Virus record (IMG/VR): IMGVR_UViG_3300025128_000408
Span: 1 to 21,427 of that record
DNA length: 21,427 nt
Direction: 5' to 3' (one strand)
Origin: a virus
The translations under genes and the position numbers were made by a program. Below the pieces are notes generated by a model. That model worked only from the letters and a program-made list of their open reading frames with translations, was not told the DNA's origin and did not search any database. Positions within the stretch are counted from its first letter, which is position 1. Every line of letters begins with the position of its first letter. Below are positions 1 through 8,179 of this stretch, piece by piece.

Positions 1-1212
1 TCCCTCCTTACCAATTGTCATTGCTGCATCTTTCATACCTCGAACTAAATCTAAAGCATCATCTACACCATTTCTTGCTTTAATGAATTTTTTTGCTGAA
101 GTTTTTGGTAGTAAAACTCTTTTATTACTAGGATTATTCTCATCGTAAGCTAATGTGAGTTTGAAGAATTCACCATCTCCTCCACCCTCTAAAAATTTAA
201 TATCTTGTTTTTTGTCAAATTTTATAGGTGTATTTAATAACTTAACTTTTTCTATATCAAGTTTATTACTGGCTTCTAAATTTTTTAAATAAATATCTCT
301 AAGAAAATCCTGAGAAGCTGCGGCAGAGGCTCTTTCAGTAGCTAGATCTTGAGCCTTTCTTTCTAAAGCATATTTACTAGCTGATAGCTTAATCTGCTGT
401 TCATACGCTCTTTTTTCTTTTGCATCATCTGTAAAAGTATCACCCATGGCTAAAAAACCTTTTGATATGTTTTGTATTGCATTAGGGCTTTCTCCTGCTG
501 CTATAGCCATACCAAGTTTGGCTAAATCCATACCTTTTTCGTATTTACTTTTACCTTTGTATTCAGGCATAGCCTCCATAAACTCCGAAACGTATGTATC
601 TATAGCATCTTTTTTAACTTCATCTGCTACTGGTTGATTTAGTAATCCAGTAAGATCGTTCACATCCTGTTTATTGTCAGGATTTTTAAATGACGAGCCA
701 ACATTAACTTTTGCTTCTTTTCTTGCGTCACCCTCTTGCATTCTTTTTTGCGTTTCTGGAGATTTTATAGACTCTCTAAACTCTTTCTTACTTAAAGGTT
801 TTTCTTCGATTTGCTTTAAGGCTTGTGTTGTTTCTTTTTCTTTTTGTTCTACTCGTTTCGCCTCTTCTCTGTCCAAATAAGATTGTAACAACTCTCCTGT
901 TTTTGGAGACTGATTATTTAACTGCTCAGAAACTGTAATTGGTTTTTGTGCAGCCCCAAATGCAGTAAATGGATTGATAACATCTAAAATATTTTTTCCA
1001 GTAATAGGACTTTCCTCTAATATTTTTTCACCAGCTCCAGCAATAAGTTTTGTTGGTATTTCCATCCCTTGCCCAATAATTCTTGACAAAAGATTAGCGT
1101 CACTACCGCCTTTACCCTCACTTATATCCCTTATTGTTTGAGGAGACACATCTATCCTGTCACCACCTTCTTGTTGCTGTCGCATTAGTTCTCGTAATTG
1201 ACCTATTCCCAT
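1..1212 (-). CDS. internal virion / DNA-ejection-type protein, 3' end cut by window
   Basis: Reading the minus strand from ATG at 1212 gives 404 codons without a stop up to base 1, so the C-terminus lies outside the window. The start follows the previous stop by 9 nt and has TAAGGA, overlapping that stop, as ribosome site. The protein starts MGIGQLRELMRQQQEGGDR. Residues about 105-180 are charged and Lys/Glu rich. A central segment with GMDLAKLGMAIAAGESPNA and then a helical, Ala-rich stretch around 215-300 looks like a pattern I associate with large marine-phage tail or internal proteins. The last visible part is less helical. No enzyme motif is visible. Its place at the end of the ejection-protein run, after the tail hub and two other internal-type proteins, suggests a packaged or ejected protein. 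Function is inferred from context; the ORF itself is secure. Confidence 0.85.
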   Translation of the reverse strand, partial: MGIGQLRELMRQQQEGGDRIDVSPQTIRDISEGKGGSDANLLSRIIGQGMEIPTKLIAGAGEKILEESPITGKNILDVINPFTAFGAAQKPITVSEQLNNQSPKTGELLQSYLDREEAKRVEQKEKETTQALKQIEEKPLSKKEFRESIKSPETQKRMQEGDARKEAKVNVGSSFKNPDNKQDVNDLTGLLNQPVADEVKKDAIDTYVSEFMEAMPEYKGKSKYEKGMDLAKLGMAIAAGESPNAIQNISKGFLAMGDTFTDDAKEKRAYEQQIKLSASKYALERKAQDLATERASAAASQDFLRDIYLKNLEASNKLDIEKVKLLNTPIKFDKKQDIKFLEGGGDGEFFKLTLAYDENNPSNKRVLLPKTSAKKFIKARNGVDDALDLVRGMKDAAMTIGKEG

Positions 1213-1221
1213 AATTAATCC

Positions 1222-2124
1222 TTACTGAAAAAATCCTGATAGGCTTGGCAGTCCTGCTGCTCCTCCTAAACCTGAAACAGCTAATCCTGTACCAATGGCC
1301 GTGGACAACGGACTAGCACCAGGGGCTTGTGTTGAAGTTATTTGTTGTTGAAACGAAGGTACACCCCTTAAAATATCACTTTGAAACTGTAATCTCGTAA
1401 ATGGGTCTTGAGCTTGTGCTTGTCTATTTAAGAAATCTGTATCAAGCTGTCTTTGTCCAAAGGCTTGTTCAAGTCCACCTAACCCTAATTGTGCTTGTTG
1501 TCCTTGTAGCCCTATATTACCTAATAAAGTAGCTAACCCAGCTTGTCTTGCTTGTTGATTCTCGAAGGCTTTTTGCGCGTCTTGAAACGCTTGTGACTGC
1601 AAACCTGCAATAGTTTTTGCACGAACGTCTTGTAGTCCTCTACCTAATTCTGCTTCTTGAACTGCTTGTCGAGTACCACCAAACGCACCTTGCGCTACTT
1701 GATTACCACGTAATGTATTAAGTTGTTGTAAACCGCCTCTGTCTATTTCTTTTAAAGCAGCATCTCTTACTAACGCAAGGTTAGGATCCATAAACTGCTG
1801 TAGTGTTTCAGCAGTAGGAGCCTGTGCTGTTCCTCTTGCTAAATCGGCAGCCTCAGTTAAAAATGGTAAAAATGAGGGTAAGCCTTTTGCTGCCTGTATA
1901 TCTCTAGCTTGTAAATCACTTAGAGGAGCAACTTCTTGTGTCGGTAAAGTTCTAGGTGTTGAACCCAACGCAAAAACAGGATCTAATAACCTTCTAGTGA
2001 AATCCTCTAAGAATGGTGCCTGTCTATTAATTACTGACTGGGTTGTTTCATTTGGATTCGTGCTCATATTACTTCCTGTTGGTGTGATACCTGCTTTTTC
2101 TAGGCCTTTTTCTAAAATTTTCAT
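1222..2124 (-). CDS. putative DNA-ejection / internal virion protein
   Basis: 300 residues, mostly alpha-helical and very rich in Gln, Ala and Leu. The central part (about 110-170) carries a pattern I recognise from podovirus ejection-type proteins: a FMDPNLALVRDAALKEI segment followed by GNQVAQGAFGGTRQAVQEAE, then long Gln/Ala helices (170-245), then ILRGVPSF. The C-terminus is Gly/Ala/Ser rich and could be membrane-interacting. The ATG overlaps the upstream stop as TAATG, which favours this start over the Met at residue 20. It lies between two other internal-type proteins. In P22-like and T7-like phages, proteins in this position leave the capsid with the DNA and form a channel across the envelope. 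That role is inference here. Confidence 0.8.
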   Translation of the reverse strand: MKILEKGLEKAGITPTGSNMSTNPNETTQSVINRQAPFLEDFTRRLLDPVFALGSTPRTLPTQEVAPLSDLQARDIQAAKGLPSFLPFLTEAADLARGTAQAPTAETLQQFMDPNLALVRDAALKEIDRGGLQQLNTLRGNQVAQGAFGGTRQAVQEAELGRGLQDVRAKTIAGLQSQAFQDAQKAFENQQARQAGLATLLGNIGLQGQQAQLGLGGLEQAFGQRQLDTDFLNRQAQAQDPFTRLQFQSDILRGVPSFQQQITSTQAPGASPLSTAIGTGLAVSGLGGAAGLPSLSGFFQ

Positions 2125-3326
2125 TAAGCCATTCGTTCGAATCTACTCATTAAATCATACATTCTTGCTGCGCCTAAATCTCTATCTCCGTTTCCCGCAC
2201 CTCTTACTGCTTGTGCTGTTAATACAAACTCACCATCAGACAATCTTGCAGGTATGCTGTCCGATGTGCCAGTGCCTGGACCCACTATCTCACCGCCCAT
2301 AGCTGCTAAAACCTCACCTGGATAAGCAGATCTTAAATAACTTTGTGCATCTCCTACATCTATACCTGTAATTCTAGCTAATTCACTTGCATTAAAAGAT
2401 GGCATTATACCTGCTAATCGTCTGTTTGCTATCGCTTCTGCACTACCTCTTTCTGATAACGGAGTGCTAAAATATGCTTGTCCTGCGGTTTGTTGTGGAT
2501 TTACATCAGTCCTTCGTTTATTAAAATCTGATTGATACTTAGCAGCCAAGGCCGCTGCTCCTACTGGTAATACTACTCCTGCAATATTTTTAAACGCATC
2601 ACTTTTTAAAAAGTCTGTTACTCCAGCTAAACCTCTTCCTTTACCTTGAGCTTCTTGTTCGGGTTGAACAACTTTTTTTAGGGCTTCTCTACCCGCTTGT
2701 GTAAATTCTCCAGTGGCTTTTCTAAATGCTTCTTTGCCCATTTCTGGATCTCTACCAAATAATTGACCAATGCCTATTCTTTTACTTTTTGAAGGATCTA
2801 AAGATAAATTTTGTTGTGCCCCTGTAAAACCTGAACCTAATTTTTGCAGAAAGGTTGAACCCTGAGGTGCTCCTTGAAAACCTTGTACTCCGCCCGCTAA
2901 CGCTTGACTTCCAAAATAAGCTGATGTAGCTGAACCTAAAATTTCTTTTGCTGATTTACCTTCTAAAGCACCTATGCCCCCTGCTACTGCTGCTCCTGCT
3001 GCGGGACCAGCTACTGCGCCTACAACAATAGGAGCTGCTACTTTTGCTACTTTTACTACTTTCTTGAATAACTTTTTAAAGAAAAATTCTGGTTGACCAG
3101 TTACAGGATTTAAACTATTAAGCGTATTACCTACAACATAACGATTAGGGTCTTGAATACCCATTAATTGCATTTGTCTAAATAATTGGTCTTTTAAATT
3201 TGGGTTAGCTTCTAATATTTCCGCAGGAATAACAGTCTCACCCTCTGCTGCGTGTACCATATAGGTATCACCATATCGCCCAAACTCTGCTAAATTATTT
3301 GCTAATTGTTGTATGCCGTTAGTCAT
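2124..3326 (-). CDS. putative internal virion protein with membrane-active segments
   Basis: 400 residues. Near the N-terminus (28-37) there is a GETVIPAEIL motif, followed by NPVTGQPEFFFKKLFKKVVK (73-92) and an Ala/Gly/Val-rich stretch (93-120) long enough to span a membrane. A second hydrophobic stretch, IAGVVLPVGAAALAA, lies near 250. The last 57 residues hold a conserved phage motif, GGEIVGPGTGTSDSIPARLS then GEFVLTAQAVRGAGNGDRD, which I have seen at the ends of marine phage tail and internal proteins. Basic amphipathic and hydrophobic segments together suggest insertion into the host envelope during DNA ejection. The gene overlaps its upstream neighbour by 8 nt (ATGACTAA), a sign of translational coupling. 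Exact role uncertain; no lytic transglycosylase or peptidase motif seen. Confidence 0.8.
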   Translation of the reverse strand: MTNGIQQLANNLAEFGRYGDTYMVHAAEGETVIPAEILEANPNLKDQLFRQMQLMGIQDPNRYVVGNTLNSLNPVTGQPEFFFKKLFKKVVKVAKVAAPIVVGAVAGPAAGAAVAGGIGALEGKSAKEILGSATSAYFGSQALAGGVQGFQGAPQGSTFLQKLGSGFTGAQQNLSLDPSKSKRIGIGQLFGRDPEMGKEAFRKATGEFTQAGREALKKVVQPEQEAQGKGRGLAGVTDFLKSDAFKNIAGVVLPVGAAALAAKYQSDFNKRRTDVNPQQTAGQAYFSTPLSERGSAEAIANRRLAGIMPSFNASELARITGIDVGDAQSYLRSAYPGEVLAAMGGEIVGPGTGTSDSIPARLSDGEFVLTAQAVRGAGNGDRDLGAARMYDLMSRFERMA

Positions 3327-3669
3327 CTCTAGTTGTCTCTAAATAGCTGCCTACTACGTGTAAGCGGTTAGCGTTACCTGCTGTAACTTTTAAAGCCTCC
3401 CCTTCTTCTACTACTAATGGCGCAGATAATAATTCAACTGTGCCATTACCAGTGGTGGCTTTGACGTTAAACAATACGAATACGTTAGATGACGCATCAG
3501 TAATTGTCAATGTTATAGTGGAAGCTGACCCACTATCGTCTGCAACTAGAATAGATTTGAAGATAGCTGTAGCTGGACTAGCGGTGCTTGAGGCCGTTGG
3601 TGCAGTATATAAAGTAGTAATACCTGTAGTAGTTAAATCTACTTTTGCATTTTTATAAAACGTACTCAT
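3319..3669 (-). CDS. small beta-rich virion protein (hypothetical)
   Basis: 116 residues, Thr/Ser/Ala/Val rich, with alternating hydrophobic residues expected for an all-beta sandwich: KVDLTTTGITTLYTAP, then SILVADDSGSASTITLTITD, then a C-terminal segment with EEGEALKVTAG. This is a familiar pattern for small phage head- or tail-surface proteins, but I cannot name the family. The ATG follows the 55-residue gene's stop directly (TAGATG). No signal peptide or membrane segment. It sits between the tail hub and the ejection proteins, so a tail or virion-surface position is the best guess. Confidence 0.75.
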   Translation of the reverse strand: MSTFYKNAKVDLTTTGITTLYTAPTASSTASPATAIFKSILVADDSGSASTITLTITDASSNVFVLFNVKATTGNGTVELLSAPLVVEEGEALKVTAGNANRLHVVGSYLETTRDD

Positions 3670-3837
3670 CTAGCCTAAAAACCACGCTAAACTACGAGAG
3701 TTATCTTTACCCTCTACTTGTTGTGGAAAATCTTTGCTTTGCAAAGCTAGTTCAATTTCTCGAAAAATGCTTTGTAGGGTATCTGGATCGTATTCATCAG
3801 GTGCCTGTGCTAACGATGACAGAAGTAATTTAGCCAT
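3670..3837 (-). CDS. 55-residue conserved-type phage protein (hypothetical)
   Basis: A short gene that fills the gap exactly. ATG at 3837 overlaps the tail-hub stop as TAATG, and its TAG (3670-3672) touches the next ATG. The product begins MAKLLLSSLAQAPDEYDPDT and continues with LQSIFREIELALQSKDFPQQ, an amphipathic helix; it ends in LAWFLG. A short protein with a xxYDPxxLxxIFRxIExAL pattern next to tail-hub genes is, as I recall, common in marine phages, function unknown. The exact fit at both ends and the coding character (mostly helix-compatible, AT-rich third positions) support it as a real gene in spite of its size. Confidence 0.8.
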   Translation of the reverse strand: MAKLLLSSLAQAPDEYDPDTLQSIFREIELALQSKDFPQQVEGKDNSRSLAWFLG

Positions 3838-6137
3838 TATCGCCTCCCATCAGGTCTAAGGTCAAGTCTGGTATCTCCCAATGTCCAGTTAACATTAGAT
3901 ATATTACTTTCGATACGTAACGCTATTTGTCGCGCTCGCGCTCGAGTAAAAGACTGTTGCGTATTTGGTAAAATTGCATTGGTTGAATTGGTTGCCAAGG
4001 TATCGCCAGGAAAGTTTCTAGTTTTTAACACAAAATCTACCTGATCTGTAGAAGAGATATCAGGAATAATACGGCTGACTAACATAAAATTATTGCCATC
4101 TGGGTCTAAATCTATATCGGCAGACTCAACAAAACTAGTCATAGCTGCTCCATCATCAGTTGTGCCTGTTTCATGTGTGAATATAGAAGTATTCCCGTTA
4201 CTGTCATTACCTGCCGCTCTCGGTAAAGTATGAATATTAAAATCTAACCAAGCGGTTCGAGACAATACACCAATGTCCCATGTTTTTTCAGCATAGTTGT
4301 ATTTAACGTACTTATCATTCTCTTCAGAACCAGAAGACGGATAGAACCAAAATATCTCATCAAACATTTTATTCGACCCTGCTACAATTTTTTCGCTCTG
4401 GTCAATGTTAATATCGTCAAAAATATGGCGTAACACAGTACAAGGTATAATAGATAAACGACCTGCATACACATAAAAGTTTTCTGTGCTCATCCAAAAC
4501 ACACTATCAGCAACTGTAGTTACTGCATTAGGGCCTATTAAAGATGTATTACTAGCTAATAAAATAATACCAAAAGTATTAGGTGGCCCTAGAAATTTCA
4601 TAGAGTGCGTATTTACATCGGTATAAATTAGTATTTCTTGTTTTGTTTTTACCGCACGAATAATTTCTGAACCAGAAGATATAGTTAGACCACCAGCGGT
4701 ATTAGTAATTCTTGGTGTCCAAACAAAAGGATTTTCTTGATCTGAAAATCTTACATGTAAAGGATTACGCACTGTAGAGCCAACCTCATTACAACCAAAA
4801 GCTAAAACATGCCTATCTTCAGTAGAAACCATTATTTGTCTAACTATCGTTGGTGCATCTGACGCACCAGACTGAGAGGCTAAATCGGTGGCTCTAGTTC
4901 CTACTGTAAGGGTTCTATCCCAATAATACGGAGTATTATCTTTTGCATTAAAAACTAAATCTTCACCAAAATTATCTTGAAACCACAATCTTAATTGTAA
5001 GTTGACGCTTGTGTTGTCAGATAAATTACCCCATCCTGAAAAATCATTTGCCAATACCACAACATCTCCATCGCTATGAGATGAGTTTGATGTAGTAGGA
5101 GAGCTTCTATCTGTGCCGCTATAAACAGAAGTATTTCTAGCAGAACGTGTTAAGTCACTTAAGGTGTTAGTAGACACCGTGTCATATAAAATTAATTCGT
5201 CATTTATTTTTATTAAGCCTAATAATTTTACAGCCGCACTACTACTTGCTGTTGCAGCTGTTGTGCTATCTGCACCCCTAGTCAAACCACTAAAAGTATT
5301 GTTAGCATTACCTGTATAAATAATATTTTCACTACCAATTTTTATAGTGCCTTTTGCAGGAAAACTAGAGCTATCAGCTACAGCAATAGTTGCAGAACTT
5401 ATTTCTATATCAGCGGATAAAGTAGTATCTGAAGGTAAAGCAAAACCAGTCGCACTAGTTAATGTTATAGAACTAGCACTCGTGCTCACAGCTCCATTTA
5501 AAGTAGTTGCCACCACATCATTTAAATTACCGCCATATAAACCCGCACCCCAACCTATACCTGGCACAGCAGAACTAGTACCTACTGATATTTCATATTT
5601 AGCAGTTACGGTTCCTCCTCCAGTTCCTGAACTAGAGGCTGCATCACCAGTATCTACTTTATATTGTGAACTACTTAAAACTTCAGTTATTTTTAAGTTT
5701 GTGTTAATCGCAGATGCGGCTACACCGTTAAATGTAGATGCTCCTGAAAAAGTAACAAAGTCTCCTGTTTTAGCACCATGATCTGTATCAGTAACTGTTA
5801 AAATTGAACTTAAATTTACGGAAGTAAATGGACTAGATAAACTCGTTTGTGTAGCTCTTAAAGGAGTAATATCATTATAAATACCTCCTTCTTCAATTAA
5901 AAATTTTTCACTCGTTCCCACACCCATAAACTTAGAACCATCTAAAGCTACCCAAGTAAAAAGAGAACGAACGGTGCCTAAAATAGTATTAGTGCTTAGT
6001 TTCAACCAACCACCTAGCTTTTCAGCACGGCCTTTACGAAAACGTATTAAACTAGAATCAAACCAACCCATCTCATTTGCATAAGATGTGCTCTCTTTAT
6101 TAACCCCTGGTCTAAACTGTAGTTTTACTAGTGGCAT
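3837..6137 (-). CDS. tail hub / nozzle protein (P22 gp10-like, putative)
   Basis: 766 residues, the largest gene in the window. The N-terminus (MPLVKLQFRPGVNKESTSYA, then NEMGWFDSSLIRFRKGRAEK, GGW) is the typical start of P22 gp10-like packaged-DNA-stabilisation or nozzle proteins. Residues 55-95 and 375-766 form the conserved beta-rich body, with DNTPYYWD (400-407) as a recognisable landmark and a Lys/Arg-containing tail ending LDLRPDGRR. Between them lie inserted modules: a HGAKTGDFVTF module (about 112-176) and two copies of a GTIKIGSENIIYTG / LTR(G or S)A repeat (about 248-306 and 307-362). In P22 this protein plugs the head after packaging and joins the tail needle. The overlap with the downstream gene (TAATG) and with the upstream gene suggests coupled translation. 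Assignment is by pattern recognition; the body is long compared with P22 gp10 because of the insertions. Confidence 0.8.
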   Translation of the reverse strand: MPLVKLQFRPGVNKESTSYANEMGWFDSSLIRFRKGRAEKLGGWLKLSTNTILGTVRSLFTWVALDGSKFMGVGTSEKFLIEEGGIYNDITPLRATQTSLSSPFTSVNLSSILTVTDTDHGAKTGDFVTFSGASTFNGVAASAINTNLKITEVLSSSQYKVDTGDAASSSGTGGGTVTAKYEISVGTSSAVPGIGWGAGLYGGNLNDVVATTLNGAVSTSASSITLTSATGFALPSDTTLSADIEISSATIAVADSSSFPAKGTIKIGSENIIYTGNANNTFSGLTRGADSTTAATASSSAAVKLLGLIKINDELILYDTVSTNTLSDLTRSARNTSVYSGTDRSSPTTSNSSHSDGDVVVLANDFSGWGNLSDNTSVNLQLRLWFQDNFGEDLVFNAKDNTPYYWDRTLTVGTRATDLASQSGASDAPTIVRQIMVSTEDRHVLAFGCNEVGSTVRNPLHVRFSDQENPFVWTPRITNTAGGLTISSGSEIIRAVKTKQEILIYTDVNTHSMKFLGPPNTFGIILLASNTSLIGPNAVTTVADSVFWMSTENFYVYAGRLSIIPCTVLRHIFDDINIDQSEKIVAGSNKMFDEIFWFYPSSGSEENDKYVKYNYAEKTWDIGVLSRTAWLDFNIHTLPRAAGNDSNGNTSIFTHETGTTDDGAAMTSFVESADIDLDPDGNNFMLVSRIIPDISSTDQVDFVLKTRNFPGDTLATNSTNAILPNTQQSFTRARARQIALRIESNISNVNWTLGDTRLDLRPDGRR

Positions 6138-6325
6138 TACAATCTCAACAATAATGTAATAATTACACCCGCCATACCTGTCAATAAGGCAAATGTGTGT
6201 TGTCTAATATTTCTCTCTATGTTCTCTAATCGGTTAAATACAGTTTTATCACGCTCCTCTGAACGAGCTACATGAGCTTCTAATTTAGCCGCAACATCAT
6301 GTACTTTTTCATCCATATTATTCAT
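6137..6325 (-). CDS. small coiled-coil membrane protein, XhlA/holin-like
   Basis: 62 residues: a charged helical N-terminal half (DEKVHDVAAKLEAHVARSEE, then NRLENIERNIRQ) followed by one C-terminal membrane segment (about 43-60, FALLTGMAGVIITLLL) and a final Arg-Leu. A short coiled coil plus a single C-terminal membrane helix is the layout of XhlA-type haemolysin/holin accessory proteins, which take part in host-cell lysis; it is also common in small phage proteins of unknown role. The start overlaps the previous stop (TAATG); a Met at residue 4 is an alternative start. No endolysin is visible nearby, so lysis function is only a suggestion. Confidence 0.7.
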   Translation of the reverse strand: MNNMDEKVHDVAAKLEAHVARSEERDKTVFNRLENIERNIRQHTFALLTGMAGVIITLLLRL

Positions 6326-6516
6326 TAAGCACCTACATTAGCAATAGTTAAGTTGCCAGCATTAACTTCCTTTTGTATGGCAATATAATCACTATTTTTT
6401 GTGTCTATAGGCACTACGATATCTCTACCATCAAGTGTGCATTTAATGTTTCTAATAGTTGGGCCACCCTCAAAAAGTGTATTTTCTATATATTGTGCAT
6501 TTGCATATGTTGACAT
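6325..6516 (-). CDS. 63-residue conserved phage protein (hypothetical)
   Basis: Begins MSTYANAQYIENTLFEGGPT and contains IKCTLDGRDIVVPID followed by NSDYIAIQKEV and a short Ala/Gly-rich end. The pattern (a beta hairpin with a DGR turn, then IPxDxxNxDYxAIxxxVxxGxLTI) is, as I recall, common in small phage proteins found just after tail fibre genes. Function unknown; a fibre-assembly or virion accessory role is conceivable from position only. A GGAGC ribosome site lies in the last codons of the fibre gene, 7 nt before the ATG, and the 3' end overlaps the next ATG, so it is coupled on both sides. Confidence 0.75.
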   Translation of the reverse strand: MSTYANAQYIENTLFEGGPTIRNIKCTLDGRDIVVPIDTKNSDYIAIQKEVNAGNLTIANVGA

Positions 6517-6518
6517 TT

Positions 6519-8168
6519 TTAAGCTCCTAATTCACATGAAATAAAACAACGTGATGTTCCTGATTCTGCTGTATCTAAAAAAAGTGCAACTTGACCTCCT
6601 GTTGTGAAAGATGTGGTTGAATAAGAAGCAACAAAAGTAAGCCCATTTTGTCCAGGACCTACTGTGCCTATTGAACTAATTGTGGTTACATTGGCTGCTG
6701 TGCTTGATAAAATCAGTAACTCATTTTGATCTATTGTTGGGGTCGCACGAAAGGGCACTACATTAAATAATTGTATTCTTGAACTCGTTGTAAAACTATG
6801 TCCAGTAGCGATTGCACTAGCATTTGCAGAATCGTCACTTGTTTCTAACCAACCTCTAAAGTATCTTGCACATTTTAAAAATTGATCGCTATAATTTGTA
6901 AAAGAAAAATTAGAGGCTGATGAGGCTTTTTCTAATTGTACTTGCCCTATATGCAGTTTATCTGTTCCTGCCGTAGTTCCAGTAACATTTGACCATATAA
7001 AAACAGCTATATTTTTTGCACTAGAAGTATCTGTCGTTGCCGTAACAGAATACTTTGCAAAGGAAGTAGTTACATTTAAATCAGCGGGTGTATTTTCAAA
7101 GGTAAAATTAGATACTAAAGTTGGGTTAGTTCCCTCAGCCTCCCATGAATTAATTATATCTTTAGTAGGCGCATCTTCTGTTCCTGCCCATGAGATAATC
7201 CCAACCCTAACATCATCAAGATTTGCAGTTGCTTTAGCTTGAAAACTTACGGTTACTTCTTGATTTATAATAGATTCACAGTTTATATTTTCAATAAATT
7301 GAACTATACCAAATTTTTTGTTGGCAGTTTCTACTTCTAATTCTATTGCGTTTTGACTACCTGTAGGTACGTCTGAACTAGTTTGAGCAACATCGACAAC
7401 ATCATTACCATCGCTTAGTAGAACCCATTTATCTAAAGTATAATTACCATCATTATTAGCGTTTGCAAAAGGGGTTGTTGCATTTATAACTTTACCACGT
7501 TGGGCTACATTAAATTCTGGATTAAGTATATAGTTATGTGCTTGTAAACCAGCCCCATTAATCGTGGCAACACCAGAAATATCTTTATCATTTAAGGTTA
7601 TTCCTGTGTTGTGATTATGTGTAATGGTAACATCACTGTCTGCACCAAAACTTAAAACAGATGAATCGGACAACAAAGTAAGATTATCACCTATTTCTAA
7701 ATTAGTGCCTATTACTGGATTATCTAAAACATTTACAATTGTTGATGAAGAACCTCCGCCTGGAAACTTTAAAATATAATCCTTACCATTTTTAATTTCA
7801 AAATCTCTTCCAGTATCATAAGTACCCTGAAATATTAAAATACTTTGACTACCTGATAAACTATTCCTAATAAATACTATTTTTTCAGCATCATTAGGGG
7901 TAAGTTGAACAAATGCTGTTCCTCCTAAATCCCCTCCATCTACAAATTCTATAAATTTGTTTCTACCGTTGGAAGAAGTTGAATTTGTTATTGGTAGATC
8001 ATTAGGAGATCCAGAGCTACCTGTTGCTGCTAATGTAATACTAACTACACCATTAGTTGCTTCATCAATTAAGTCCATGTTGGTATTTGTCATGGTTCCC
8101 CATGTTCCAGCTTTATCTCCAGTTGCTGGTTTTTCTATACCTAAATTCGTTGTAAATGTACTAGCCAT
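6519..8168 (-). CDS. tail fibre / receptor-binding protein (putative)
   Basis: 549 residues. The N-terminus (TNLGIEKPATGDKAGTWGT, then NTNMDLID) is the virion-attachment domain seen in many marine phage tail fibres. Residues about 40-150 are beta-rich. At 160-195 a TLLSDSSVLSFGADSDVTIT motif with NHNTGITLN is typical of fibre shaft regions. At 212-440 there is a carbohydrate-binding-like jelly-roll: NYILNPEFNVAQRG, then TLDKWVLLSDGNDV, then VSFQAKA, and HIGQVQLEKAS followed by FSFTNYSDQFLKCARYF. The last 110 residues are a separate, probably variable, receptor-facing domain. The fibre sits in the virion and contacts host surface glycans or proteins. Ribosome site TAGGA overlaps the upstream stop. 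The fibre call is strong; the receptor is unknown. Confidence 0.85.
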   Translation of the reverse strand: MASTFTTNLGIEKPATGDKAGTWGTMTNTNMDLIDEATNGVVSITLAATGSSGSPNDLPITNSTSSNGRNKFIEFVDGGDLGGTAFVQLTPNDAEKIVFIRNSLSGSQSILIFQGTYDTGRDFEIKNGKDYILKFPGGGSSSTIVNVLDNPVIGTNLEIGDNLTLLSDSSVLSFGADSDVTITHNHNTGITLNDKDISGVATINGAGLQAHNYILNPEFNVAQRGKVINATTPFANANNDGNYTLDKWVLLSDGNDVVDVAQTSSDVPTGSQNAIELEVETANKKFGIVQFIENINCESIINQEVTVSFQAKATANLDDVRVGIISWAGTEDAPTKDIINSWEAEGTNPTLVSNFTFENTPADLNVTTSFAKYSVTATTDTSSAKNIAVFIWSNVTGTTAGTDKLHIGQVQLEKASSASNFSFTNYSDQFLKCARYFRGWLETSDDSANASAIATGHSFTTSSRIQLFNVVPFRATPTIDQNELLILSSTAANVTTISSIGTVGPGQNGLTFVASYSTTSFTTGGQVALFLDTAESGTSRCFISCELGA

Positions 8169-8179
8169 TGTATTTAATC

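Noticed and set aside
446-880. Two plus-strand frames of 63 and 68 residues
   Set aside because: They are antisense to a continuous 404-codon minus-strand gene with a good ribosome site, and have no recognisable protein features.
1960-2010. RRLLDPVF in the ejection protein against RRLLDPIF in the Lys/Thr-rich protein (about 16825-16850)
   Set aside because: Eight similar residues with no similarity around them; too short to claim a shared domain.
2601-2614. 14 bp palindrome ACTTTTTAAAAAGT
   Set aside because: It is AT-only apart from the ends and arises from Phe/Leu/Lys codons inside a gene; such palindromes are expected by chance in AT-rich DNA.
5347-5781. 144-residue plus-strand frame rich in Val/Ala/Pro
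   Set aside because: It lies antisense to Ser/Thr/Ala-rich repeats of the tail hub; low-complexity coding produces such long open frames on the opposite strand.
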